A DNA stretch of 64,000 nucleotides from Dryocola clanedunensis subsp. sulfonylureivorans (GCF_016756775.1 NZ_JAERMU010000005.1:62001-126000); one strand, 5' to 3'. Positions 18,483 through 29,819 are shown, counted from the first letter of the stretch. The notes: a model not told the origin generated them from the letters alone. Translations and numbers: made by a program.

Positions 18483-21400
18483 ATGGGCACCACCACCATG
18501 GGCGTTAAACTCGACGAAGCTACCCGCGAACGAATCAAATACGCCGCATCACGCATTGACCGCACGCCACACTGGCTCATTAAACAGGCCATATTCAATT
18601 ATCTTGAACGCCTGGAAAATAACGACGAACTGCCTGAGCTACCTGCCCTGCTCGCCGGCGCCGCTAACGAAAGTGATGAAAGCGCACCGGTTGTGGAAGA
18701 GACGCAGCAGCCATTCCTCGATTTTGCCGAGCAGATCCTGCCCCAGTCCGTTTCCCGCGCCGCGATTACCGCCGCGTGGCGACGCCCGGAAACTGACGCC
18801 GTGCCGATGATTCTGGAACAGGCCCGTTTACCCCAGTCCATTGCCGAACAAACCCACAAACTCGCGTACCAACTTGCTGAAAAGCTTCGTAATCAGAAGA
18901 GTGCGTCTGGCCGGGCGGGCATGGTACAAGGTTTGCTGCAAGAATTCTCCCTTTCCTCGCAGGAGGGGGTGGCGCTGATGTGCCTGGCGGAAGCGCTGCT
19001 GCGTATCCCGGACAAGGCCACGCGCGATGCGTTAATCCGTGACAAGATAAGCAACGGCAACTGGCACTCCCACATTGGCCGCAGCCCGTCGCTGTTCGTG
19101 AACGCCGCCACCTGGGGCCTGCTGTTTACCGGTCGCCTGGTCTCCACCCATAACGAAGCGAGCCTCTCCCACTCCCTGAATCGCATCATCAGCAAGAGCG
19201 GCGAGCCGCTGATCCGCAAGGGTGTGGATATGGCGATGCGCCTGATGGGCGAGCAGTTTGTGACCGGCGAAACCATTTCTGAAGCGCTGGCGAATGCCCG
19301 TAAACTCGAAGAGAAAGGCTTCCGCTATTCCTACGATATGCTCGGAGAAGCCGCGCTGACGGCGGCCGACGCGCAGGCGTATATGGTCTCCTACCAGCAG
19401 GCCATTCACGCCATAGGTAAAGCGTCTAACGGGCGCGGTATTTATGAAGGCCCGGGTATCTCAATTAAGCTCTCTGCTCTGCATCCGCGCTATAGCCGCG
19501 CACAGTACGATCGCGTAATGGAAGAGCTTTACCCACGGCTGAAGTCCCTGACGCTTCTGGCGCGCCAGTACGATGTCGGGCTTAACATCGACGCCGAGGA
19601 GGCCGATCGCCTTGAGATCTCTCTCGACCTGCTGGAAAAACTTTGCTTTGAGCCAGAGCTGGCGGGCTGGAACGGCATCGGATTTGTGATTCAGTCCTAT
19701 CAGAAGCGCTGTCCGTTCGTTATCGATTATCTGATCGATCTCGCCAGCCGAAGCAGCCGCCGTCTGATGATTCGCCTGGTGAAAGGCGCATACTGGGACA
19801 GCGAAATCAAACGCGCGCAGATGGAGGGGCTGGAAGGCTATCCGGTTTATACCCGTAAGGTGTATACCGATATCTCTTACCTGGCCTGTGCGAAAAAACT
19901 GCTTACCGTACCGAATCTCATTTACCCGCAGTTTGCCACCCATAACGCCCATACCCTGGCAGCGATTTATAACCTCGCCGGACAGAACTACTATCCAGGC
20001 CAGTACGAGTTCCAGTGCCTGCACGGCATGGGTGAGCCACTCTACGACCAGGTTGTCGGTAAAATTAGCGATGGCAAACTGAATCGCCCCTGCCGTATTT
20101 ATGCGCCGGTAGGCACCCACGAGACGCTGCTGGCCTATCTGGTCCGTCGCCTGCTGGAAAACGGGGCTAACACCTCGTTTGTTAACCGCATCGCCGACAA
20201 CACGCTGCCGCTGGATGAGCTGATCGCCGATCCGGTTACGGCCACTGAGGCGCTGGCCAGTAAAGAGGGTCAGCTCGGTTTGCCGCACCCGAAAATTGCC
20301 TTACCCAAAGACCTTTACGGTGCGGACCGCAGCAACTCCGGCGGTCTGGATCTGGCAAACGAACACCGCCTCGCGTCGCTCTCCTCAGCCCTGCTCAACA
20401 GCGCGGCGCAGAAGTGGCAGGCGTTGCCAATCCTTGAAGAAGCCGTTGACGAAGGTGAGTTGGTCGCCGTTAAGAACCCGGCAGAGCCGAACGATATTGT
20501 TGGCTTTGTGCGAGAGGCGAGCAAAGAAGAGGTTTCCCGTGCGCTGGAAAGCGCGGTGAACAACGCGCCAATCTGGTTTGCTACGCCTGCGCAAGAACGC
20601 GCCGCTATCCTTGAGCGCGCGGCGGTGATTATGGAAGGCCAGATGCAGCAGCTCATCGGCATTCTGGTGCGTGAAGCGGGGAAAACCTTCAGCAATGCGA
20701 TTGCCGAAGTGCGTGAAGCGGTTGATTTCCTGCATTACTATGCAGGCCAGGTACGTCACGATTTCGATAACGAAACGCACCGTCCGCTTGGGCCGGTCGT
20801 TTGTATCAGCCCGTGGAACTTCCCGCTGGCTATTTTCACCGGCCAGATTGCCGCAGCCCTGGCCGCAGGCAACTGCGTGCTGGCTAAACCCGCCGAGCAA
20901 ACCCCGCTGATTGCCGCTCAGGGCATTGCCATCCTTCTGGAAGCCGGCGTGCCTGCGGGCGTACTGCAGCTGCTGCCTGGCCGTGGCGAAACCGTTGGCG
21001 CACAGCTAACCGGCGATGCCCGCGTGCGCGGCGTGATGTTCACCGGCTCAACCGAAGTCGCCACTCTGCTGCAGCGCAACATCGCAGATCGCCTGGATCC
21101 GCAGGGTCGTCCGACGCCGCTGATTGCCGAAACGGGCGGCCTGAACGCCATGATTGTGGACTCCTCCGCGCTGACCGAACAGGTCGTGGTGGACGTGGTG
21201 GCATCCGCGTTTGATAGTGCGGGCCAGCGCTGCTCCGCTCTGCGCGTGCTGTGCATCCAGGAAGATGTCGCCGAACACACGCTGCAAATGCTGCGTGGCG
21301 CAATGGCAGAATGCCGGATGGGTAACCCAGGCCGCCTGACGACGGATATCGGCCCGGTTATCGATGCGCAAGCGAAAGAGAACATTGATAAGCACATCCA

Positions 21401-22445
21401 GGGGATGCGTGCGAAAGGCCGTAAGATTTTCCAGGCCGCGCGTGAAGTCGATATGGATGTGAAAGAGTGGCAAAGCGGCACCTTCGTAGCGCCTACGCTC
21501 ATCGAGCTGGACAGCTTCGACGAGATGCAGAGAGAGATCTTTGGCCCGGTGCTGCACGTGGTGCGCTACAACCGCAACAATCTTGAGGCGCTGGTCGAGC
21601 AGATTAACGCGGCGGGCTACGGCCTGACGCTCGGCGTGCATACCCGTATCGATGAAACTATCGCTCAGGTGACCGGTTCAGCCCACGTGGGCAATATGTA
21701 CGTGAACCGCAACATGGTCGGCGCGGTCGTAGGCGTCCAGCCGTTTGGCGGTGAAGGCCTGTCCGGGACTGGCCCGAAAGCAGGCGGCCCGCTTTATCTG
21801 TATCGCCTGCTGGCTAACCGCCCCGAAACGGCGTTGCTGACCACATTTAACCGTCAGGATGCCGAACTGCCCGTCGACACCACGCTGAAAGCCAGCCTGC
21901 AGGAAGCGCATCAGGCGCTCACCGAATGGGCTGCCGCTCGAGGCGAACTTCAGACTCTTTGTCAGCGCTTCGGCGAGCAGGCACAAAGCGGGACGCTGCG
22001 CCTGCTGCCAGGCCCAACGGGCGAGCGTAATACCTACGCGCTGATGCCGCGTGAACGCGTATTGTGCATTGCTGATAGCGAGCAGGATGCGCTGGTGCAG
22101 CTGGCCGCAGTCACAAGCGTAGGCAGCCATGCGCTCTGGGCTGATGACAAACTGCATCGCGATCTGGCTAAACTGCTGCCTGCGCTGGTACAGCAGAAAA
22201 TTGATTTTGCCAAAGCGGAAACGCTGCTGGAACAGCAGTTTGATGCGGTTATCTATCACGGGGATTCCGATCAGCTGCGCGAACTGTGCGGGAAAGTCGC
22301 CGCCCGTGAGGGAGCGATTGTTTCCGTACAGGGCTTTGCCCGGGAAGAAACTAATCTGCTGCTGGAACGTCTGTACGTAGAACGTTCGCTGAGCGTCAAC
22401 ACCGCCGCGGCGGGTGGCAACGCCAGCCTGATGACAATCGGCTAA
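18483..22445 (+). CDS. putA: PutA, trifunctional proline dehydrogenase / P5C dehydrogenase / transcriptional repressor
   Basis: 1320 residues, the same as E. coli PutA. Residues 1-47 form the ribbon-helix-helix DNA-binding domain ([20 protein letters not shown]). The FAD-dependent proline dehydrogenase barrel covers about 260-610 ([32 protein letters not shown]). The NAD+-dependent glutamate-semialdehyde dehydrogenase covers about 650-1130, with catalytic Cys in [12 protein letters not shown] and Glu in [10 protein letters not shown]. It oxidises proline to glutamate at the membrane and represses put genes when proline is scarce. The ATG at 18483 is chosen by homology and by GGGAG nine bases upstream; an ATG five codons earlier is in frame. 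Confidence 0.97.
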   Translation: MGTTTMGVKLDEATRERIKYAASRIDRTPHWLIKQAIFNYLERLENNDELPELPALLAGAANESDESAPVVEETQQPFLDFAEQILPQSVSRAAITAAWRRPETDAVPMILEQARLPQSIAEQTHKLAYQLAEKLRNQKSASGRAGMVQGLLQEFSLSSQEGVALMCLAEALLRIPDKATRDALIRDKISNGNWHSHIGRSPSLFVNAATWGLLFTGRLVSTHNEASLSHSLNRIISKSGEPLIRKGVDMAMRLMGEQFVTGETISEALANARKLEEKGFRYSYDMLGEAALTAADAQAYMVSYQQAIHAIGKASNGRGIYEGPGISIKLSALHPRYSRAQYDRVMEELYPRLKSLTLLARQYDVGLNIDAEEADRLEISLDLLEKLCFEPELAGWNGIGFVIQSYQKRCPFVIDYLIDLASRSSRRLMIRLVKGAYWDSEIKRAQMEGLEGYPVYTRKVYTDISYLACAKKLLTVPNLIYPQFATHNAHTLAAIYNLAGQNYYPGQYEFQCLHGMGEPLYDQVVGKISDGKLNRPCRIYAPVGTHETLLAYLVRRLLENGANTSFVNRIADNTLPLDELIADPVTATEALASKEGQLGLPHPKIALPKDLYGADRSNSGGLDLANEHRLASLSSALLNSAAQKWQALPILEEAVDEGELVAVKNPAEPNDIVGFVREASKEEVSRALESAVNNAPIWFATPAQERAAILERAAVIMEGQMQQLIGILVREAGKTFSNAIAEVREAVDFLHYYAGQVRHDFDNETHRPLGPVVCISPWNFPLAIFTGQIAAALAAGNCVLAKPAEQTPLIAAQGIAILLEAGVPAGVLQLLPGRGETVGAQLTGDARVRGVMFTGSTEVATLLQRNIADRLDPQGRPTPLIAETGGLNAMIVDSSALTEQVVVDVVASAFDSAGQRCSALRVLCIQEDVAEHTLQMLRGAMAECRMGNPGRLTTDIGPVIDAQAKENIDKHIQGMRAKGRKIFQAAREVDMDVKEWQSGTFVAPTLIELDSFDEMQREIFGPVLHVVRYNRNNLEALVEQINAAGYGLTLGVHTRIDETIAQVTGSAHVGNMYVNRNMVGAVVGVQPFGGEGLSGTGPKAGGPLYLYRLLANRPETALLTTFNRQDAELPVDTTLKASLQEAHQALTEWAAARGELQTLCQRFGEQAQSGTLRLLPGPTGERNTYALMPRERVLCIADSEQDALVQLAAVTSVGSHALWADDKLHRDLAKLLPALVQQKIDFAKAETLLEQQFDAVIYHGDSDQLRELCGKVAAREGAIVSVQGFAREETNLLLERLYVERSLSVNTAAAGGNASLMTIG

Positions 22446-22474
22446 GTTTTCACTACTCTTTCGTAGCGTTATGA

Positions 22475-22544
22475 GGTGGATAAGCAGCGGCGTTATCCAC
22501 CTTTAATCATCCCGGCGGGTGACGCTCTGCTTGCCCGCCCTACG
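22475..22544. repeat. REP-like palindromes after putA
   Basis: GGTGGATAA-N9-TTATCCACC (22475-22501) is a perfect 9-bp inverted repeat, followed by a second short one, GGCGGGTGACGCTCTGCTTG then CCCGCC. Both use the REP vocabulary seen at 5553-5812. They may also end the putA transcript; there is no clear T-run. Confidence 0.55.
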
Positions 22545-22566
22545 AAAATCATCAGGAAAAGTTGAC

Positions 22567-22959
22567 ATGAAACGCGTTAGTTTACTGATTGCTGGCTTGC
22601 TGCTGAGCGCCAACGTGCTGGCCGACAGCTGCGACAACGAAACCTCGCAGGCCGGGCTGAATGAGTGCTACGGAAAAGAGTACAAAAAACAGGATGATTT
22701 ACTGAACCAGACCTACGGACAGGCCATGAAACTCGGCACCGATGCCCAAAAAGCCCAGTTGAAAAGCGCGCAAAAAGCGTGGATTGCCTTTCGCGATGCC
22801 GACTGTGCTTTCCTCTCTTCCGGGGCTGACGGCGGATCCGTGGCGCCAATGGTGCACGCCCAGTGCATGACAGATAAAACCGTTGAGCGCACAGAGCTGC
22901 TTAAAAGCACGCTGCACTGCGATGAAGGCGACGTCAGCTGCGTCTTTCCCCCGCGCTAA
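22567..22959 (+). CDS. Small secreted LprI-type protein (DUF1311, lysozyme-inhibitor-like)
   Basis: A 130-residue exported protein. A Sec signal ending NVLA-DS is followed by the Cys-containing LprI N-terminal-type domain (SCDNETSQAGLNECYGKEYKKQDDLL split by the repeat AQLKSAQKAWIAFRDADCAF), with eight Cys in the mature part for disulfides. Relatives include M. tuberculosis LprI, a lysozyme inhibitor, and E. coli YecT-type proteins; the role here is not known. The ATG at 22567 has AGGAAAA before it. Its last four bases overlap the end of the convergent rutR gene. I do not recall it at this position in E. coli. Confidence 0.75.
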   Translation: MKRVSLLIAGLLLSANVLADSCDNETSQAGLNECYGKEYKKQDDLLNQTYGQAMKLGTDAQKAQLKSAQKAWIAFRDADCAFLSSGADGGSVAPMVHAQCMTDKTVERTELLKSTLHCDEGDVSCVFPPR

Positions 22960-23600
22960 CGCACCCGAATCCCTTCGATAATCATCCGCTGCACGTTCTC
23001 TACCGTGCGGCGGAAAAACTCTTCATCACTCAGATTACTGCCGGTCACCGCTTCCACCTGGCTTGCGAAATCCGCGTAGTGTTGGGTTGTGGCCCACAGC
23101 ATAAAGATCAGATGATGCGGGTCGACATTCGCCAGTTTGCCGCTGGCAACCCAGCCGGCAATAATCGCCGACTTGTCTTCCACCAGCGTTTTTAAATCCC
23201 CGGTCAGCTCTTCTTTTAACAGCGGCGCGCCCTGCAGCATTTCAAGGCAGAAGAGGCGTGAAGCCTGCGGATAGTCGCGGGACACCTCGAGTTTAAGGCG
23301 GATGTACTCGCCAATCGCCACCAGCGGCTCAAAATCCTCGCGAAAGGCACGCAGCGGCGCGAGCCAGATGTCCAGTATCTGCTTGAGCACCGCCACATAC
23401 AGCGCTTCTTTGGAAGGATAGTAATAAAGGAGATTGGTCTTGGAGACGTCGGCCCGCTCTGCCACGCGCTCGATACTGGTGCCGTGAATACCGTACTGAG
23501 AGAAAAACTCCAGCCCTGCTTCGAGGATCGCCTGCTTTTTGGCGGCTACGGCCAGTGAACGTCGTCCGGTTTGTTTAGTCTGCACTGCGCCTGCGGCCAT
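22956..23600 (-). CDS. rutR: RutR, TetR-family regulator of pyrimidine utilisation
   Basis: A 214-residue TetR-family protein close to E. coli RutR (212 residues) through the whole ligand domain (NLLYYYPSKEALYVAVLKQ, RLKLEVSRDYPQASRLFC). RutR senses uracil or thymine and represses rutABCDEFG; in E. coli it also acts on carAB and other loci. The helix-turn-helix (GTSIERVAERADVSKTNLLYY) is more diverged than the rest. The start at 23600 is chosen by homology. The rut operon, normally divergent next door, is absent here: ymdF follows directly. It may now serve only distant targets. Confidence 0.88.
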   Translation of the reverse strand: MAAGAVQTKQTGRRSLAVAAKKQAILEAGLEFFSQYGIHGTSIERVAERADVSKTNLLYYYPSKEALYVAVLKQILDIWLAPLRAFREDFEPLVAIGEYIRLKLEVSRDYPQASRLFCLEMLQGAPLLKEELTGDLKTLVEDKSAIIAGWVASGKLANVDPHHLIFMLWATTQHYADFASQVEAVTGSNLSDEEFFRRTVENVQRMIIEGIRVR

Positions 23601-23610
23601 GCGCACTCTC

Positions 23611-23631
23611 CTTGAATCAATTTGATCCAAG
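23611..23631. promoter_or_regulatory. Imperfect palindrome upstream of rutR, candidate RutR operator
   Basis: CTTGAATCA-ATT-TGATCCAAG has 9-bp arms with one mismatch, 10 bp before the rutR start. It resembles the E. coli RutR site TTGACCA-N2-TGGTCAA in layout but not closely in sequence, so auto-regulation is a guess. Confidence 0.45.
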
Positions 23632-23689
23632 CATAGCAAAGGTGTGGATTGACAACGACTTGTTTAAGGTGGCTTGCAACGGCGGACAA

Positions 23690-23717
23690 TAAAAAAACCG
23701 CCGGACGGAACCGGCGG
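23690..23717 (-). terminator. Rho-independent terminator after ymdF
   Basis: CCGCCGG / CCGGCGG hairpin followed on the minus strand by TTTTTTTATTG. It lies 58 bp beyond the ymdF stop codon and between ymdF and rutR. Confidence 0.85.
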
Positions 23718-23775
23718 CGGGACATGCACTTAGCCATGATTTATCGAACTGCCAGGCTAATCGCTAAAGCTTCGG

Positions 23776-23964
23776 CTATTTGCTTTTGCTGCTACCGCTA
23801 CTGCTGCCGTGGCTGTTTTTGCCCCCTTTCTGGCCTGCTTCTGATGCGCGCTGCGGGTCATTTTTGAAGTTCCCACCGCTATGCTGGCCACCTTTACGAC
23901 CTGCTTCTGATGCTCTTTCACGGTCTTCAGCGAAATTACCTGAACCACCACGATGGTTTGCCAT
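23776..23964 (-). CDS. ymdF: YmdF, small KGG-repeat stress-induced protein (con-10 like)
   Basis: A 62-residue, very hydrophilic protein with repeated RASEAGxKGG units (RERASEAGRKGGQHSGGNF, then QRASEAGQKGGKN) and a Ser/Gly/Lys tail. This is the KGG motif of general-stress and conidiation (con-10) proteins; relatives in E. coli are induced by the stationary-phase sigma factor. No enzyme function is known. The ATG at 23964 (MANHRGGSGNF) is preceded by GGAGGTTAG and matches E. coli YmdF; an in-frame start 15 codons upstream is unlikely. Confidence 0.88.
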   Translation of the reverse strand: MANHRGGSGNFAEDRERASEAGRKGGQHSGGNFKNDPQRASEAGQKGGKNSHGSSSGSSKSK

Positions 23965-24951
<987 letters not shown>

Positions 24952-24966
24952 TTTCTGGAGAAGCAT

Positions 24967-25194
24967 ATGCCAACTCAAGAATCTAAAGCTCATCACGTGG
25001 GTGAATGGGCAAGTCTACGCAACACCTCGCCTGAGATAGCGGAAGCTATTTTTGAAGTGGCGAAATACGACGAAAAACTCGCGGAGAAAATCTGGGAGGA
25101 CGGCAGCGATGAGGTGCTGCTGAAGGCGTTTGAGAAAACCGATAAAGACTCGCTGTTCTGGGGCGAACAAACTATCGAGCGGAAGAACGTTTAA
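24967..25194 (+). CDS. yccJ: YccJ, small conserved protein of unknown function
   Basis: A 75-residue acidic cytosolic protein without signal or membrane segment ([29 protein letters not shown]). It is conserved beside wrbA in enteric bacteria and co-transcribed with it: 15 bp apart, with CTGGAG before the ATG. In E. coli the pair is RpoS-controlled. No function can be read from the sequence. Confidence 0.92.
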   Translation: MPTQESKAHHVGEWASLRNTSPEIAEAIFEVAKYDEKLAEKIWEDGSDEVLLKAFEKTDKDSLFWGEQTIERKNV

Positions 25195-25198
25195 CGCA

Positions 25199-25226
25199 AA
25201 ATCCCCCCGTAGCGGCGGGGGGATTT
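25199..25226 (+). terminator. Terminator after yccJ
   Basis: AAATCCCCCCG / GGCGGGGGGATTT is a strong hairpin 5 bp after the yccJ stop codon; the T-run is short (ATTTCATCC). Confidence 0.75.
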
Positions 25227-25246
25227 CATCCAGTAATACCGACATT

Positions 25247-25280
25247 CGTAGGTCGGATAAGCGAATGCGCCATCCGACAA
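25247..25280. repeat. REP element between yccJ and agp
   Basis: GTAGGTCGGATAAGCGAATG then CGCCATCCGAC is a typical single enterobacterial REP palindrome located between convergent gene ends. Confidence 0.75.
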
Positions 25281-25283
25281 AAA

Positions 25284-26531
25284 CTATTTACCGGCCACCG
25301 TCTTGTTCAGCACTTCGGTAAATTTATCCCACGGGCAAAAACCATTCGCATCCGTCGGGCAGCCGGCGAGCTGCAATGTGACGCGCTGCGGCGGCTGCTG
25401 CAGGCTTAAGACTTCGCCTTTTCTCAGCTGATCGCTACTCTGATAGACGTATTCCACCTTCATCAGTTCACGGTTAGCATTTTGGTCGTGCCAGCGCTGG
25501 AACATAATCTTGCCGCCGATAGGCGTACGTTCGTTCTGCTCGGGCAGCTGATAAGGCTTAAAGTCCAGCGCCGTCAGCAGCGAAGCGATGTTCGAGTCAT
25601 GCCCCACCAGCAGGGTCATTTTCGGCCCTTTCTCCGTCTGGCCCGCTAACGCCTTCTGAATATATTTCACCAGCGGTGCGGCAACGTTGCGGGCCACCTC
25701 CGGCGAGGTAAACAGCGTATCCTGATAGCCGTTTTTCAGCTGGGAAAGGACCTGCCACTGTTTGTCAGTTTTAATTTGCCCCCACGCCACCTGATCCAGC
25801 GGGAAGCCTTCGTAATACTGCAATGTAAAAGCATCAACCAGCGAATTGCCTACTTTTAGCGGCCCACTGACGCCCGGCTCTTCGGTAGCGTTGGCGCTGA
25901 ATTTGTCCTTCGATGCCGTTAAGTCACACTGCTGCTTCTCTTTACAGGTTGGTGAGCTGCTGTAGGCGGTGACCTGTTCCAGCAGCTTATAGCTGTCGTC
26001 CAGCTTGTAGTGTTCGCGCTGGGTTTCCATCGCCTTAACCGCGGCCTGTTTAAATTCAGGCGAGTCATTGGTGATGACCGGGTTAAACGTTGGATCCATG
26101 GTGCCCATTTTTTCCTGATGATGGACAGGCACGTCACAGCCGGGGAATGCACCGGTGATAAAGAACTGCGCGGTGGCGACGGTGCGTTGCAGGCTGTTAG
26201 CATAGGCGTAAACACTCTGCGGCGTCGGGCACTCACCGCTCTTCACCAACCCCTGCTGCGCCAGCCATTCACGCATGTAGTGGCCCATATAGACCTCCAG
26301 CACGCCCCCTTTGGTGGTGAGCTGTCCGCCGGGAACGTCCCATTCAGGCCACGATTGCGCGGTGGATTGCTCCAGCACGCTGCCGTTATTGGCCAGCGGC
26401 GCGCGCAGGTTGTGGCGACTCATCAATAAAACCTGCTCAAGCTTGTAGCCATCCGGCGTGGCCTCAGCCTGCACCAGGCCTGGGGTAAAACAGGCCGTCA
26501 TCAGCAGCGAGGTGATTATTTTTTTATTCAT
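25284..26531 (-). CDS. agp: Agp, periplasmic glucose-1-phosphatase (histidine acid phosphatase)
   Basis: A 415-residue periplasmic enzyme that releases phosphate from glucose 1-phosphate and shows some phytase activity. The Sec signal ends VQA-EA. The phospho-acceptor motif is MSRHNLRAP (residues 37-45) and the proton-donor region is [13 protein letters not shown]. Six Cys are probably paired. E. coli Agp is similar in length (413). araE lies upstream on the same strand, 108 bp away, enough for a separate agp promoter. Confidence 0.95.
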   Translation of the reverse strand: MNKKIITSLLMTACFTPGLVQAEATPDGYKLEQVLLMSRHNLRAPLANNGSVLEQSTAQSWPEWDVPGGQLTTKGGVLEVYMGHYMREWLAQQGLVKSGECPTPQSVYAYANSLQRTVATAQFFITGAFPGCDVPVHHQEKMGTMDPTFNPVITNDSPEFKQAAVKAMETQREHYKLDDSYKLLEQVTAYSSSPTCKEKQQCDLTASKDKFSANATEEPGVSGPLKVGNSLVDAFTLQYYEGFPLDQVAWGQIKTDKQWQVLSQLKNGYQDTLFTSPEVARNVAAPLVKYIQKALAGQTEKGPKMTLLVGHDSNIASLLTALDFKPYQLPEQNERTPIGGKIMFQRWHDQNANRELMKVEYVYQSSDQLRKGEVLSLQQPPQRVTLQLAGCPTDANGFCPWDKFTEVLNKTVAGK

Positions 26532-26639
26532 CCCTTATTCCTCAAGAGGTTATTACAGCAATAGCGACGCCCTGAGTGTGGCAGAAAAATGCGCTCGTGC
26601 CTGGTAAGAGGATCGCAAAACCAGCGATGAACCTTTTGT

Positions 26640-28058
26640 TTATAGCCCAATATCCCGCAGCTTTTCCCCGGACATCAACTTCTTCTCGATGTTTTCAAGC
26701 GTCACGCCTTTGGTTTCCGGGATCAGCCAGTAGGTAATCCCGACAAACGCCAGGTTCAGCACGGTGTAAATCCAGAAAGTAGAAGCGGCACCAAAGTTAT
26801 CCAGCAGCGTCAGGAAGGTCGCGCCAATAATCATATTGGAGACCCAGTTGGTGGTCGTTGAACAGGTGACCCCGAAATCACGGCATTTCAACGGCTGAAT
26901 TTCCGAGCAGAGGATCCAGACAACCGGTGCGGCACTCATCGCATAACCCGCGATGCACATCATTGTCATACCAACAGCCAGCCAGGAAAGCCCGCCTGAA
27001 GCCGCGCCGCTGTCAACCTGCATCAGGCAGTAGCCCAGCACCAGCGTGCCCAGCGCCATCACGGTAAAACCAATTTTTAATGCGGGCTTGCGTCCGTTTT
27101 TATCGACGGTGAATACAGCGATAAAAGTCGCAAACATGAAGGTTAAGCCAACCACCACGGTCGCTATCATCTGCTCATGGGTTGTGCTGAACCCGGCCAT
27201 TTCGAAGATTTTCGGCGCGTAATACATGATGATATTCATGCCGGTGAATTGCTGCATCGCCTGTAGCAACATCCCCAGGTAGACCGCACGCCTGACGTTG
27301 CGGTTACTTTTGAACAGCGCCCACCCACCCTGTTTGACCTTCAGGCTCTCGCGAATTTCGTTCAGCTCTTCACGTGCCTTTTCTGAGGTATCGCGCAGCA
27401 TGCGTAGCACTTCCTCCGCCTTCACGTGTTGGCCCTTCGCCGCCAGCCAGCGCGGACTATTTGGCAGGAAGATCACCATCACCAGCAAAATGACGGCAGG
27501 CAGCGCCAGCACGCCGAGCATCGCTCGCCAGTTGCCGCTGTAGCTCAGCGCGGTATCAGACAGGAAGGCCAGCACGATGCCAAGCGTCACCATCAGCTGG
27601 TACATGCTGATCATTTTCCCGCGGACCTTTTCCGACGCCATTTCAGACAAATAAAGAGGAGCCGTGTAAGAGGCTATCCCTACCGCGACCCCAAGTATCA
27701 CGCGGGCAAAAAGCAGAACCTCAAGATTGGTGGCAAACGCGGATCCAAGCGAACCTGCGATAAACAAAATCGCCCCGGCCAGCAGGCTGTACTTGCGCCC
27801 CAACCGATGAGACAGCCAGCCATTAAATAGCGCGCCGAGCGCAGCGCCCAGCATCATGCTGCTGACCACCCACTCCTGAGCGCGGCTGGATAAGGAGAAA
27901 TGGTCGGTCAAAAACGGCAGCGCACCGGCAATCACACCGATATCCAGACCGAACAGTAATCCGGCAACCGCGGCAGAGACTGAGACGAACATATTCATGC
28001 GGCGAACGTTACGTTCATGCGCTTGCTGGATTAGCGGGGCATCACTGACATACGACAT
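26640..28058 (-). CDS. araE: AraE-type arabinose:H+ symporter (MFS, sugar porter family)
   Basis: 472 residues, the same length as E. coli AraE and near-identical over long stretches. Twelve membrane helices are expected; sugar-porter signatures include [22 protein letters not shown] and the C-terminal [12 protein letters not shown]. It imports L-arabinose with a proton. Sites resembling AraC half-sites and a CRP site lie upstream. In E. coli araE stands alone elsewhere on the chromosome, so its place beside agp and a ROK/MFS cassette marks a rearrangement. If a second araE exists in this genome, this would be a paralogue. Confidence 0.9.
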   Translation of the reverse strand: MSYVSDAPLIQQAHERNVRRMNMFVSVSAAVAGLLFGLDIGVIAGALPFLTDHFSLSSRAQEWVVSSMMLGAALGALFNGWLSHRLGRKYSLLAGAILFIAGSLGSAFATNLEVLLFARVILGVAVGIASYTAPLYLSEMASEKVRGKMISMYQLMVTLGIVLAFLSDTALSYSGNWRAMLGVLALPAVILLVMVIFLPNSPRWLAAKGQHVKAEEVLRMLRDTSEKAREELNEIRESLKVKQGGWALFKSNRNVRRAVYLGMLLQAMQQFTGMNIIMYYAPKIFEMAGFSTTHEQMIATVVVGLTFMFATFIAVFTVDKNGRKPALKIGFTVMALGTLVLGYCLMQVDSGAASGGLSWLAVGMTMMCIAGYAMSAAPVVWILCSEIQPLKCRDFGVTCSTTTNWVSNMIIGATFLTLLDNFGAASTFWIYTVLNLAFVGITYWLIPETKGVTLENIEKKLMSGEKLRDIGL

Positions 28059-28124
28059 GCTACAACTCCTGCCTGTACGGAAATATTGGTTTTCCTAACG
28101 GTATGAGATTACACACCACGCAGG

Positions 28125-28191
28125 TCAGGCCTAAACAGGTGAAGAGATGGATAAACCTGCTACACCACTGCGTTTTGTGATGCAGGTTTCA
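28125..28191 (-). promoter_or_regulatory. AraC half-sites and possible CRP site upstream of araE
   Basis: Read on the minus strand, TAGCAGGTTTATCCATC (28162-28146) matches E. coli araI1 (TAGCATTTTTATCCATA) at the key TAGC and TATCCAT parts. A weaker half-site, CACCTGTTTAGGCCTGA, follows exactly 21 bp downstream, the spacing of araI1 and araI2. TGTGATGCAGGTTTCA at 28176-28191 is a half-conserved CRP site just upstream. Confidence 0.6.
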
Positions 28192-28556
28192 ATTACACAC
28201 TGTCGAGACTGGTGAAAAAAACCCGTCAACCATTTATATTTAAAGATAAAAATTTTAAACATTATGATACATGGGAAACAGTTAACTTAAATGGATATGG
28301 ATGATTTTCTCTATCAATGTGAATAAAACAAAGGCCACCTGAATTACGTGCGGCGCATGACAAGACGGTAATGATCCAGATAAAGGCAAATAACCCTCAA
28401 ATAAGTCACACCAGACAAGCTGCACGATAACAACTGAGATGAAGTAACCCTCTCTCCAGGAGATCATTTTTTAACCTGTTTTGTGATCCACTCCAAAAAT
28501 AGACAAAGCAAACTATATGCGCACTTAAAAAGCATTTAACTCTCACTAATACGATG

Positions 28557-28620
28557 TTAGTTTGTTTTTTAGACACATCATTGCCGATTAAACGCTCAAT
28601 TAGTTTTGAATACAAACTAA
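28557..28620 (+). promoter_or_regulatory. Putative operator of the ROK regulator (TTAGTTT inverted repeat)
   Basis: TTAGTTT-N7-AAACTAA at 28600-28620 is a perfect 7-bp inverted repeat ending just before the ribosome-binding site of the ROK gene. A further half-site, TTAGTTTG, lies at 28557-28564 and a reversed one, CAAACTA, at 28509-28515. The arms are those of XylR-type ROK operators in Gram-positive bacteria (TTAGTTTGTTT...AACAAACTAA, recalled). Auto-repression is the likely role. Confidence 0.6.
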
Positions 28621-28631
28621 GGAGGTACGTC

Positions 28632-29819
28632 TTGAACCTCAATGTTCCCAATACGTTACGACGGATGAACGCTTCTGTCGTGCTCAATGTGATTCGTCAA
28701 AATTCACCGCTTTCACGCGCTCAGATCGCCAAGCTAACCGGGATCACGAAGGCCACCGTTTCTGAAATAGTCAGCGACTTACTGGATGAGAAAATTATCT
28801 ATGAGAGTGGGTTCAGCGAAACAGGAGGGTTAGGTCGTAAAGGAGTGCTGGTAAATTTTGATCCTGACCACGGGCTTGGAATTGGTATTGACCTGGGAGG
28901 AACGAAAATTACTTTCTCGCTGTTTAATTTAAACGCAGAAATATTAGCCCAACGTCAGGAGCCCACTTATCCGGTCACCACACGCATTGAATTTATCGAC
29001 AGGTTTAGTGCAAGTATTCAGGCATTTATTGAATATCATCAAGTTCCCCGGGAAAAATTAAGAGTCATGGGTATCGCGACGCCAGGCATTGTTAATCATC
29101 TTAGCGGCGTCGTTTTAGAAGGTTCGCCAAATCTCCCCGAGTGGGACAACATTCCTCTCGCCGCAGAGCTGAGCAGCAGGTTGAATATCCGGGTAATTCT
29201 GGAAAATGATATTCGTGCGGCTCTTGTCGGGGAGATGTGGCGCGGTAAATGTCGGCATGTGCATAGCGCGGCGTTGATCGGGATAGGTACAGGGCTGGGC
29301 GCAGCGTTGCTTGTCGATGGAAAAATCATCCGCGGCGTTAATAACGCAGCGGGTGAGATTGGATACATGATGTTTGAGCGTAGCCATTTGAGCCAGAACT
29401 GGCGAAATAAAGGTTGCTTCGAGAATTACTGCTCGGGATCGGGTCTATCCGGTCGAATAGAAGAGCTAAGTGGCGCCTCAATGTCGGCGAAAGAGATCCT
29501 ACAGGCGGCAGCCAGCAGGGAACATTTGCCCAATCAGGTGGTTGAAGAACTGGCAGATTATCTCACCATCGGCATCATTAATATCGTCAATATTGCCAAC
29601 GTTGAGAAAATTATCCTTACTGGCGGCGTTGCTCAATCAGCTGCACTCTTTCTGCCACGTGTGCAGGCTAATCTCGATCGGCATCTTTTTGCTAATACCC
29701 GGGTTTTTGTTGAACTTTCAGAGCTGAAAGAACAGGCACCGTTATATGGAATTGCGATGTTGGCATTAGACGTCGTTTACCCTTCCATTCATTTTATGCC
29801 CGATACCCAGATCAATTAA
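28632..29819 (+). CDS. ROK-family transcriptional regulator (NagC/Mlc/XylR type)
   Basis: A 395-residue regulator. Residues about 8-60 form a winged helix-turn-helix (NTLRRMNASVVLNVIRQNSP, then LSRAQIAKLTGITKATVSEI), followed by the ROK sugar-kinase-like fold with GIGIDLGGTKITFSLF. The usual ROK zinc motif CxCGxxGCxE is degraded: only NKGCFENYCSGSG remains, so it is probably not a kinase. The start is a TTG at 28632 with AAGGAGG six bases before it; the frame is open 26 codons upstream but lacks such a site. It leads a 3-gene plus-strand cassette. The inducer is unknown, probably a sugar or sugar phosphate. Confidence 0.88.
   Translation: MNLNVPNTLRRMNASVVLNVIRQNSPLSRAQIAKLTGITKATVSEIVSDLLDEKIIYESGFSETGGLGRKGVLVNFDPDHGLGIGIDLGGTKITFSLFNLNAEILAQRQEPTYPVTTRIEFIDRFSASIQAFIEYHQVPREKLRVMGIATPGIVNHLSGVVLEGSPNLPEWDNIPLAAELSSRLNIRVILENDIRAALVGEMWRGKCRHVHSAALIGIGTGLGAALLVDGKIIRGVNNAAGEIGYMMFERSHLSQNWRNKGCFENYCSGSGLSGRIEELSGASMSAKEILQAAASREHLPNQVVEELADYLTIGIINIVNIANVEKIILTGGVAQSAALFLPRVQANLDRHLFANTRVFVELSELKEQAPLYGIAMLALDVVYPSIHFMPDTQIN

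Noticed and set aside
19461-20288. 275-codon minus-strand frame inside putA
   Set aside because: It is the antisense shadow of the proline dehydrogenase domain; the same is true of other long frames opposite putA, rlmL and uup.
28554-28631. 26-codon N-terminal extension of the ROK protein
   Set aside because: It runs through the operator palindrome and lacks a ribosome-binding site; the TTG at 28632 has an ideal one.
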